23,940 bases of DNA from Ectocarpus siliculosus (Eukaryota; Sar; Phaeophyceae; Ectocarpales; Ectocarpaceae): contig FN649737.1 of the NCBI GenBank assembly GCA_000310025.1, positions 2,344,676-2,368,615 of the forward strand, in the 5' to 3' direction. The notes beneath the pieces are model-generated. The model searched no databases, had not been told where the DNA came from, and saw nothing but the letters and a program-made list of their open reading frames with translations. The translations under genes were made by a program, and so were the position numbers. Positions 1-8,463 of this stretch are shown here, piece by piece; position 1 is the stretch's first letter; every line of letters starts with the position of its first letter.

Positions 1-514
1 AAAAAAAACCAAAAAATTCCCGTTGGAAAAAAAGAATGGATGGGGGAATTTGACGCCGATTTTTTTTGTTGGAAGGGATGGATTGTAGCCACCGGCAAGT
101 TTTTTTGGAAGGGTTTCTAGGGGGGACAACATTGAAGGGATTTTTTTGTGCATAGTTGGGTTTCGAAGGGGCACGGGATCCACCCCCTTTGTCCTTTAAA
201 GTTGACACAGCTTTTTTCAGTGATACATTTTTTTGATGGCCGGCCAATTGACCGTATTTTTTCCTCCTCAGGCATTTTTTCGATAAAAGCCCAATTGACG
301 GGTTGGGTTTTTAACAACAAGTTGAAAAAAGGGCCCCAAAATTTTTTGTTTCGCCGTTTTTTCCCGGGGCAAAGGTTGTTGTTTGTTTTTTTACAAACCC
401 AAAGTTTTTTTTTTCCCCATCAGATAAGAAGGGGGCAATGCATTTCCCCCCTCCTTGATACTTGTTGGTGCAATTTTAGGGGGATTTGATTTTTGCCCCC
501 CCCCCCCCCCGTAC
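1..514. other. Probable low-quality contig end; continuation of methyltransferase gene expected but unreadable
   Basis: This stretch is full of long homopolymer runs (A, T, G and C runs of 5-16) with no clean codon structure, unlike the rest of the window. The methyltransferase gene on the minus strand should continue here, because its exon at 515-566 ends at a good GTACGG donor just after the conserved SFSNRMF segment. I found no acceptable next exon. Either the next exon lies beyond the window, or the bases here carry indel errors. Confidence 0.5.
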
Positions 515-2584
515 CTTGTCGGAGAACATTCGGTTCGAGAAAGAGAAGATGGCCACACCGCCAGGCCTTGTCTCGTCCGCGGAACCCCCCGGCATGGAAC
601 CAAAACGCCGCGTCAGCCACACCCACCGAAAAACGGGCGCGCATAAGATGAGAACGAGTTCGCGAAATCAATCAGGCTGCTTGAGCAGTCAACTACCTGC
701 GTGCCACGCTTTTTTTTCCTTTCTAAAAACTTTCGCCGCGAGGTACTTTTACCAGCAGTAAGCATGCCACCTTTCTGTCTGCAAGCGACACACAGATTTC
801 CAACAGCGGTGAGACTGCTTACAAAGACCTTCTCCGCTACAGGAGGGTAGGCTTTACTTGCGTCTCCATGGGTACACACGCAAACGGCCTCGTTTCTCCC
901 GTAAAACTACTGTGTTTTCGTCCCCATCTACCGTATATGACACAAGATAACACACCCCCTGGACCGATTTTCAAAGCTCGATTACTCCACGACGAAGAGG
1001 ATGCATAAACGAAACAATGCGTTTTCGAACAGCTCTCGACGAGACGGTTCCAACGCCGCCGTTTTCGGCGCTGTGACTGACTCTTCCTGCTGTTGAGAAA
1101 TTGAGCTTTGAAAATCGGCCAAGGGGGTGTGTTATCTTGTGTCATATACGGTATTCTTGGTGCCAGTCTCTGTGTTTTCGGTACACTCGTAAGTGCGACA
1201 CAACACCCGGGTTCACAAGGGAGGGATTCTCCGCCTTTCGGCGCTTGACTTCAATTTGTAACGCCAGAAGGTTTGAGCACCCCCCTTGCTGTGCGTGTTC
1301 ACATCAATGCGCGCTATTACCTTCATCATTGCGAGTCCATTTTTCACGTGGGAGGGATTCGAGGCTCCTAACACACGCGCAGCACCTACCGTTTCGAAAG
1401 TGACCGACATCTTGGCCGAATAATACTGCCACAAGAAACCAAATCTTGAGCAAACCCCGCTCACGCGAGCACCGAACAAAAAACAAAAAAAAACGGACTC
1501 GAGGCCTCTCCCTCCCTTACTTGAGCACTCGGCACACGTCCGCGAACACTGCCTCCGGCTGCTGGAGGTACTGCACGGACACCGTGCACACCACAGCGTC
1601 ATAGGTGGCGTCTTCGAAAGGGAGGCGGGGTTCCGCGTTCAGGTCCCACACCTGCAATCGGCAAGCAAGAAAGAGAGAGAGAGACGAGCAAAGGGGGGGC
1701 GAAGCACCCAAGCCTTGGTACTATTGGTGGACTGCGACAAAGGGAGATAAACGCATAGCGTGGTAGGAAGCATGGGGTCTGATTTGGCCACGCGCTAGGT
1801 AACATGTTTAGCGAATATCACACCTGCAAGCAGGCGAGCACGCACGCCACCGCAGGGAGAAAGAAATGGCAAGGGCGAGGGGGACCGAAGCGGCAAAGCC
1901 ACGACAGTAGATCAAGCCACAGACGTTGTTTAGTAGTGGTAGAGAGCGGCAAGGAGCGTGCATAGCTTGGTAGGAAGCACGGTTCTTATTCGGCAACGCA
2001 CCTGGCAACATCTTTTACCGCAAAATATTCATACACACACACGCACCAGATCCTGACCGATAGTCGACAGCCTGTTCAGTCAAACGATATCGCACCAGCG
2101 TTTCGGAATTGGCGCGAAAAGGCCCGACTACGAAGCTTATCCCATTTTAAGCCGCACTGAGACTGGCCGTATATTTCATTGGTCAGCCGACAATAAGCGC
2201 GGTCTACGCCAACAACAAGAGCACCAAAAGTACACTACACACACGAGGGAAAATAAACAAAATCGGAAGTTAAGATTGGTGAGAGGTCTGCGGTCAACCG
2301 GTGAGGTTATCCACCGTGATGACGTCACTCTCGGGTAAAATACCGCAATTTCAACTTTGCCGTGAACATTGCTGATGTAGTCATTGGTCACCCTGAGATC
2401 GACGCAGTGTATGCCTCAGCTCCCTCTTCGCGTTTGTAGCTCACCCGCTTTGTGTCAAGACGCGGGTTCCGGCCCAGCTCTTCCAGGTTCATCCCGTGTC
2501 CATCCACCCGCTCGTAGGTAACCTGGTCTCTCGCAAGAGATAGTCGGAGGGTCAGAGAAGGCGTAGAGAGCGAGAGAGCGAGAG

Positions 2585-2639
<55 letters not shown>

Positions 2640-3754
2640 GACAAACAGAGACAGAGGGATGGAGAGACAGAGACAGCCAGAGACAGCCAGATATAGATAC
2701 ACACGCACACAAGCGTCGAAGAGAGTCAGCAAAAAAGGCAACGTACCCTATCCTTTGACCCCTGGAAACGCGAGAACGTTTTACAAAAGAAAGGCACAGC
2801 AGTCGAGGAAGTCGAGCCGGCAGTTGCATAACGTAGCGGAGAACAACGAGTACCGTATGTGGTACCCGTTTCATGACGCGCAATCGAAGGCCTGCAACTC
2901 AAGATCGCCGCGTGCGAGGCGACGTGATCCATGGTAAACCCCATGACATTGTTCCATGGGAAAATCCATGCATCAAGCACGTCGACGACAGAAGGAGCAC
3001 GCCCCACCCTCCAGATAGGAGATAAAACCACCGCACCTAACGTGAACAGAGCGAGACAAGCTTGACAGACACCGAGGATGTGTTTTCGGGAATGCGCCCC
3101 CCCCACTCTGGCCCCCACTCTTTGCCAGTTCATAAAGGTACGGTCTACCACATACCATTTGCTCATTTGGGGCTCGACACACAGGAAAACAGGGAAACGG
3201 ACACACCGCCGGGGGACCTTCGCACGACACTTTTCCGCGATAAAGAAACCAAACAATCCCACTATCCAGCCGTTTTTTTCCACGTTCACTGCTAAGACTT
3301 CAACACACACCCTTCCACTGCGGAAATATATCTCGAAAGGGAAGTCTTTCTTTGAATGTACGAGTATTTTCTAAAAAGAATACCGCAAACCGGGCCCGGC
3401 CTTCTCTGTAAATAGGCGTTTACCTCTGGTGGGAGGTGACTAACCCACGAAGACATCATGTCTAGCACCGCACCGCCCGCAGGGATTCTTTCTCTTCGCA
3501 TTCCCGAGCGCATGAGGATGGTGTTGAGGCGTGTTTTTGGGGGAGGGGCGGGGCAACGGCTGAAGAGGTTGGGGGCGATAAACACAGCGTAGTGGTGTAG
3601 CGGCGGGCCGGCACACAACGTGGGAGTTGGGGTTCCGCGGCAAGGATTTTACATGCCTTGCGTGCATGTATGAAGGCATGGCAGCTAGGTTATCCTCAAC
3701 CGACGGGCAACGACTTCGGTCGTACTAGTAGAAGCGACAACCACCACCACCACC

Positions 3755-3787
<33 letters not shown>

Positions 3788-6573
3788 CCAACACCAACTT
3801 GAATTCAATGCCCCCTCGTCCCCGCCCCCGCACATGCGGGTCCTGCCGACCTCAGGTGCTCCGCATCAGCCTCCGCGTCACGATATTCTCCCTAACTTGC
3901 CTTTCTCGTCTGATGAAGTAAGCCATCAACAACTCACGAACAAAGTCCGCTGGTCTACCCCAACCGATCGAGCTATATATCTACGTAGATCTAGGGCACG
4001 AGCAGGAGCCTCGCCGCGAAGCGGGCAAAAGACGAGCGCCGACGAGGCAGAATACTTCCTCGCTGTAGGCATCAACACACTTTTGTACTTAATTCCTCCG
4101 GTGCTGTTGTGGTGTGTAAACACACGCGGGTTTAGTCTGAAACCCACAACAAGACCGTACGAGCAATCGGTTGGACTATGGTCTAGAAGCCTGAACCAAA
4201 CCAGAAGACTAGTTCAAAACAAAAAGAATAATTCAATGGCTTGATTTAGGCTTGTAAGGGACGATGAGAAACACCGGGGAACTTGCGACGCTCGGATCTG
4301 TCCTACGCTGGTATACGAGAGCACGGCCTCGCTTACCCCCACCTCCTCAACGGTCATTTAAACTAAAGACTTACGGCCGGCGTTTACGTGAGTACCGACC
4401 CCCCTCTCCCCGTAGCGGTCGCCGATCTCACCGGTACAGCTCCGTGAGGTGCTTGAGGAAGCCCTCGTCGACGTGGTAGCAGATGCGAGGGTAGCCGTAG
4501 AAGAGCCCGTCCGGACCGTCGTTCAGCTTCGTCCGCTCGCCCTCGTTGAGCACGAGGTTTTTTGCACCTGTTGACCCAAACAACAAAAGAAAGGAAAAAA
4601 CAAATAGTGGTAGCATGTAGCAGCATGCGCGGAGAAGCGTGTCGCAAGGGTGTGTCCTTTTTGTGGAGGGACACAACGCCCACGTCCAAGTAGCCTTCCG
4701 ATGGTTCTTGGGTATTTATGTAAACATGTTGGATACAGTATACAAATCGGGGAAGATGTATTATGTAAACATGTTGAATACAGCATACAATCGGGGAAGT
4801 TGGGGTAGGTGAATATCGTATGCGTCCCCCTTCCCTGTTCTTTTTCCTCAAATAAATTTATTATTAATCGCGCGAAGGCGGCCCGCGCCCACCATGAACA
4901 CGAGTAGCTACACGTGCTGAGGTACTTCACCGGTTACATCGGTGGTTGTGTGCAGTCGAGCGAACTGGCAGCCGAGGCCGAGACGTAGAGCTTGATAACA
5001 CTTGATCGAGGCGTGGTCTGGACTTTTGGGGGTGCACGGAATGCCGCTGTATCTACACAGACGAAGCAAGCTTTTGGGGGACTCGCGGTCAATCGGGCAG
5101 AGCCGACGCCGACACTACTATTACGGTTGGCGCCGAAAAAAATGCGATCCAATCTCGCCGCTCCTCGCCTTTTGGGTACACTTTTTGTCCCCATCTTCTT
5201 CGCCTGCTTTACCTCGCGAAGAATGGCATGATTGTCTCCTCTTTTGCACTACTCGACCAGGGGGGTGCCAGGGTACACAGGGACGACTCTAGTCTAGTAT
5301 GGATGCTTTGTAGAGTGGAGGAGTATGAGGGTAATGAACAGGTCGAATCGCGGGGCGATTACGCCGCGGGTTCAACAGCGAAGTTGCGCCGCGTCTGTCT
5401 ACCCTTGGGTGGAAAGCACTACTGGGGCAAGCGCGGAAGAAGTACCTAGCCCACCGTTGACAGGAGGCACCGAGCAACCTAGGGCTTGAGTTAGAAGGTC
5501 TCGCTTTCCCTCTAGAGAAATATCTTGAAAACCTCCTTTTCGTGCCCCGTTTACCACGCTCCCGCCAGTTGCTGTCTATATTCCCTATCAATTGTCCCCT
5601 CGATACGAGGGGACAATTGATAGGGATTACAGACAAGAGACGGCTCAAGTGGGAAGGTAGCTTTGCACTTGCACCCAGGGATGGAACTGTCGGCACCATC
5701 CAATCAGCAGGCGTCGTTCGCTCTTTTTCTTACATTTCAGAAATTTCGCAAGAACACCGAATTTTCTGTGCGTGCTAAGGGGGTTAACTTCGCCAGACTT
5801 AGTCTTGACAGGGCGCCGCACGTGCTTGTGTTTTCTTAGGTGCCAGAGGTGACAATCAGCGTGACAATGATGATATCGTTGTCGTCCTCGTCGTCTGTTT
5901 TTTAGAAAGAATGAATAACCTCACAGAAGACTACCCCGTTCGACATATATATATATACCACAGCAGTCGATAGGCTGTTGTGTTGATGGGTCCAGCTCGG
6001 TTGACTGAGCGTTCGGTGATGCGTGTGAGTATTTTGCGACACCTCGATTTTCTTAAAGAACGTTTGCTCCAGAAGACGGGACACGCTACCGCGTCATGTC
6101 AACGACGCAAAAAGACACTCTCAAGGTGAGAGCCGACGTAGCATCCAAAGGAGACCTCGTTCACTACGAACGAACTCTGCTCAATGCGGCGTGTTTGATT
6201 GCGTTTTGTGCCATGGTGGCGGGTGGCGGGACTGTTGTGTTCTTGATGACTCATTCACGAGCGACTTCAAGCTTCAAGAAACGGCCACCACATCCCACAA
6301 ATGCGATGCTCCCTGCGGTACCCCTCTGTGGACATGAGGAGAACCTCGAGTGTTCTCCTTGCTCCAAAAGCACGTACCTGGCGAAGCACTCATGCTGAGC
6401 GAATCATGCCGGGAGGTAGAAGGTTGACCAAGTCTGCTGGGCAAACGTTGATGAGTTCCGGTGATGATCACGTTTGGCGATGCAACGAAAGCAAGGGTGC
6501 CAGGCATCAAAGCTCCCGCAGCTACCGCTGATGCAAACATAGCTGGCACTGTGGAAGGCGCGGGGCGCTTCAT
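515..6573 (-). CDS. Plastid-targeted SAM-dependent methyltransferase (type 11-like), 3' end missing
   Basis: Six minus-strand exons join in phase: 6378-6573, 4432-4567, 3424-3493, 2445-2522, 1521-1651 and 515-566 (663 bp, 221 codons). All introns are GT-AG. The ATG at 6573 is chosen over the in-frame one at 6624 because it starts a short basic n-region, a hydrophobic stretch and TLA-FVASP with Phe29 at +1, the heterokont ASAFAP-type plastid signal. The catalytic part has FYGYPR (88-93), [15 protein letters not shown] (120-134) at the SAM motif I position, GHGMNLEEL (142-150), [16 protein letters not shown] (178-193) and RVLKPGG (201-207). These match a conserved plant/algal family of small class I methyltransferases whose motif I lacks the usual GxGxG loop. 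The substrate is unknown. The C-terminus after [10 protein letters not shown] is not found in 1-514. Confidence is high for the family, moderate for the plastid location, and the protein is incomplete. Confidence 0.88.
931..1151 (+). mobile_element. MITE family A, copy 1, with TA target duplication
   Basis: This 221-bp element is bounded by terminal inverted repeats of roughly 45 bp. The left end begins CCGTATATGACACAAGATAA and the right end is its near-perfect reverse complement. TA dinucleotides flank both ends (929-930 and 1152-1153). It lies in the fifth intron of the methyltransferase gene and has no coding capacity, so it is a non-autonomous element. A second copy at 10244-10459 is in the opposite orientation. 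The TA duplication suggests mobilisation by a Tc1/mariner-type transposase, but the superfamily is inferred. Confidence 0.85.
1649..2030 (-). repeat. Diverged tandem duplication spanning a 3' splice site
   Basis: Two related blocks lie head to tail at about 1649-1820 and 1821-2030. Shared anchors are ACACCTGCAA at each block start and GCATAGC(G/T)TGGTAGGAAGCA followed by similar sequence to the block end. On the minus strand each copy carries TTGCAG followed by GTGTG. The 1652 copy is the true acceptor of the methyltransferase exon 1521-1651. The copy at 1824 is a decoy that would run directly into a TGA. Confidence 0.7.
2565..2636. repeat. (GA)n microsatellite
   Basis: About 70 bp of GA dinucleotides with a few GCGA interruptions near the start. 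It lies in the third intron of the methyltransferase gene, about 45 bp upstream (in transcript sense) of the exon that starts at 2522. Read on the minus strand it is a CT tract and may contribute to the polypyrimidine tract of that acceptor. Confidence 0.9.
3737..3799. repeat. (CAN)n microsatellite (CAC then CAA repeats)
   Basis: A run of CAC triplets passes into CAA triplets, with mixed CAC/CAA units at the end. It lies in the second intron of the minus-strand methyltransferase gene. The His/Asn-rich translation is a by-product of the repeat. Confidence 0.85.
4716..4804. repeat. 45-bp tandem repeat, two copies
   Basis: Two adjacent units beginning TTATGTAAACATGTTG at 4716 and 4761 have a 45-bp period and differ at a few positions, including one 1-bp indel in the CAAATCGGGG segment. 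They lie in the first intron of the methyltransferase gene (4568-6377). Confidence 0.85.
5583..5625. repeat. Perfect 20-bp-arm hairpin with 3-nt loop
   Basis: CCCTATCAATTGTCCCCTCG (5583-5602), then ATA, then its exact reverse complement (5606-5625). Imperfect pairing extends outward for about another 10 bp on each side, for example TGTCTATATT against TGTCTGTAAT. It lies in the large first intron of the methyltransferase gene. It could be a small fold-back element or a structured RNA if transcribed; nothing in the sequence decides between them. Confidence 0.85.
6096..6398 (+). CDS. Small ORF with one predicted membrane helix, nested antisense (uncertain)
   Basis: A 100-codon ATG ORF on the plus strand inside the first intron of the minus-strand methyltransferase gene, overlapping the end of that gene's first exon. 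Residues about 31-51 ([21 protein letters not shown]) form a plausible membrane segment, preceded by a polar N-terminus that starts MSTTQKD. A TATATATATA run lies about 140 bp upstream (5944-5955). I do not recognise the product. The ORF could be chance, and a GTGAGA donor-like site lies early in it. Treat it as a candidate only. Confidence 0.22.
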   Translation: MSTTQKDTLKVRADVASKGDLVHYERTLLNAACLIAFCAMVAGGGTVVFLMTHSRATSSFKKRPPHPTNAMLPAVPLCGHEENLECSPCSKSTYLAKHSC

Positions 6574-7030
6574 GGTCTTGTCTTGCGGCAGTATGCTGAA
6601 CTTGAACAGGGGGCGGAATGACATGAAGTCAGCTGGTCAGACACAGCACAGCGAAGACCACCGCCAGCGTCGGGATACCCCCCCCCCTTACCTGACGCCG
6701 AGTACACTCTGTGTGTGCCCTCGATCTACTCTCTGGGCACGCACGACATTCACACACGAAACAAAGCATGAGGACAGCAGCGGTTATGTGCGCCCTCTCG
6801 GGGGCTCCTAGTTCCTTGGCGTTTATCTCTCCTATGGCCTCCTCAGGCTTCCCTCAGGTCTGTGTTGTTGTCTCTGAATTCAAAAAGCACCCGCTTTTGG
6901 TTAATTGCGCCGCTTTTTCGGGAGAGGTGATGTGGCATTCCCATGGCTTGCGTCGTCACGCCCCGTACCACCCCCCTACCCCTCCCGGGGTGGAGCAGCT
7001 GATCCCGACAGGGTTTCTATGGTCTGGTTC
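6574..7030. other. Upstream region of the methyltransferase gene; no gene seen
   Basis: This non-coding stretch lies immediately upstream of the methyltransferase start and should hold its promoter and 5' UTR. It includes an in-frame upstream ATG at 6624 and a C run near 6678-6687. No TATA box or other recognisable motif was found. Confidence 0.4.
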
Positions 7031-7032
7031 CC

Positions 7033-7494
7033 TTATTTTCTGCTTGAATCCATGAAAAGCAGCAGCAGTAGCTGTGACGGTTGGGAGGTCTTGCACATGA
7101 TGTTGAGAGATCTTGACGTGTTGCCCAGCAATTCGCACAACACTGCCAAGGAGAGAAGATGGGAGGCATCACGCAATGCCTGCAGTATCACCAGCAATAG
7201 GGCATCGTGCGCCTCGGCAGGCAGCAGTGCTAGGACCCTACAGGGGATATTTGCCACGCCCGGTGAAACAAGGCCCGAACAAATCGTAATTGCCCGCATT
7301 TTCACCGCCGGCGGCGGCCTGCTGGGCACGGATATATCATGCGCCATAGAATCATGGGTACCATTTTGGTTGTCTGCAGCGATGTCTTCCAGTCGTTGTG
7401 TGTTGTATCGCAGCAGTTCCCTCCCGAAAACGTTCAGTTTCGCCCGGGAGAGGTGCTCATTCACCGACAGATCTGGGCTGTACCAAACCTCGCC
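7033..7494 (-). CDS. Unrecognised coding-like segment (exon or pseudogene fragment)
   Basis: An open frame on the minus strand, ending at 7033 and opening just below a stop at 7495-7497, encodes about 153 residues. It contains EVWYSPDLSVNEHLSRAKL, followed by a charged stretch (LRYNTQRLEDIAADNQ) and a Leu/Ala-rich segment. It has no ATG near its beginning; the nominal start at 7464 is GTG. It would therefore have to be an internal or terminal exon of a gene running from higher coordinates, or a relic of a mobile element. The amino-acid composition looks more protein-like than the overlapping 261-codon frame on the opposite strand. I do not recognise the family. Confidence 0.25.
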   Translation of the reverse strand, partial: GEVWYSPDLSVNEHLSRAKLNVFGRELLRYNTQRLEDIAADNQNGTHDSMAHDISVPSRPPPAVKMRAITICSGLVSPGVANIPCRVLALLPAEAHDALLLVILQALRDASHLLSLAVLCELLGNTSRSLNIMCKTSQPSQLLLLLFMDSSRK

Positions 7495-8463
7495 TCACCG
7501 AGATATGTTTCCCCAGGCCGAATCTGATCGCACTGCCACCCGTTGTGATACATTGATCGGGCCCACATGCGCGTCTACCTGCGGGCAGCAGCCTCGGGGA
7601 AGCGGGGGACTCGCAGCGCGCCCGACCTCGGTTACGGCTGCCGTGGTGATGTCGCACGACGGTAAGATGATTGGGACTGGCTGTCTCTGAGGACAAGCAG
7701 GGCTTGTCGCGCGTCTAGTGTAGCTCATGCCCACGTAGGTAGGTGCCAAACGCAAATTCTGAGGCCGAATCCATGTCGCCGTTGTGTTTATCTTTCTTAT
7801 TTGCATCGACCGCGCTAACCGGATGATCAAGGAAAATACGTCAATGTTCAGTATATGTGTACGTGTTTCCTTATTAAGCATCGACCACGGAAACCGGCTG
7901 ACCAATACAAGACTTCAGTCTTGTGTGTGTGTTTGTTATTTGCGTAGGCCGCGCTAACCGGCGGACCAATGAAAGCTGTACGCCATTCTCAATGCAGCTG
8001 AAAACAGAGGCTTCTTCCTAAGGCCATGATCTGGTTACCCCGTGAGGGGGCGTCATGGGGGAAGCTAGGCTGTTCTCCGGATGTGTGTGTGTTTGTGTTC
8101 GTGCGCTAAGCGCCAAGAGACAGGCGTAGAAACGCCACTCACGAAGCCAGCGCGGTAGTACTGCGATCCGACAATTGCATGCTGCTCCTTTTGGATTGTT
8201 TGGATGTTTAAAAAATGAAAGTACGCCCCAATGCTGTCTTCTTCGATTTCTAGCCTCGAATTCCAGGCTGAAGCTCACTTCCAAAGGCAGCAGAGAGCAG
8301 TAGATCATTCGGGCGGACGAGCGCTTACGCCGATCAAGGGTTAAGTCAAAATAGCGTTTACCGCCGGGGGTGACTCGTGCTATTGATGGTGGGAATTTAC
8401 TTCATAATCGATTGAAATTCGTGGGGAGCACCAACAGCCAAGAGGACCCCCCCCCCCCCCCAA
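7495..8463. other. Intergenic/upstream region of the FKBP gene
   Basis: Apart from the three-copy diverged repeat at 7783-7985 I see no gene. A C14 run ends at about 8461, just before the proposed FKBP start. That run resembles the C-rich tracts seen before acceptors elsewhere in the window, so an unseen upstream exon of the FKBP gene could lie in this stretch. Confidence 0.4.
7783..7985. repeat. Three diverged tandem repeats of about 65-75 bp
   Basis: Three successive blocks start near 7783, 7857 and 7922. Each carries GTGTTT or a similar T-rich lead, then TTATTTGC or similar, then CG(A/C)C...AACCGG...GACCAA. They are imperfect but clearly related in order and spacing. They lie in the upstream region of the FKBP gene. 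Confidence 0.65.

Noticed and set aside
837-1145. Two similar minus-strand frames here and at 10180-10572, which share [13 protein letters not shown]
   Set aside because: The shared peptide comes from the MITE terminal repeat, not from a gene family.
2388-2883. Long Ser/Leu-rich minus-strand frames over the GA repeat
   Set aside because: They translate the (GA)n microsatellite. Only 2445-2522 is a supported exon.
6905-7690. A 261-codon plus-strand open frame
   Set aside because: It starts at a non-ATG codon, is rich in Ser/Cys/Arg without any recognisable motif, and overlaps a more protein-like frame on the other strand. Probably a chance frame.
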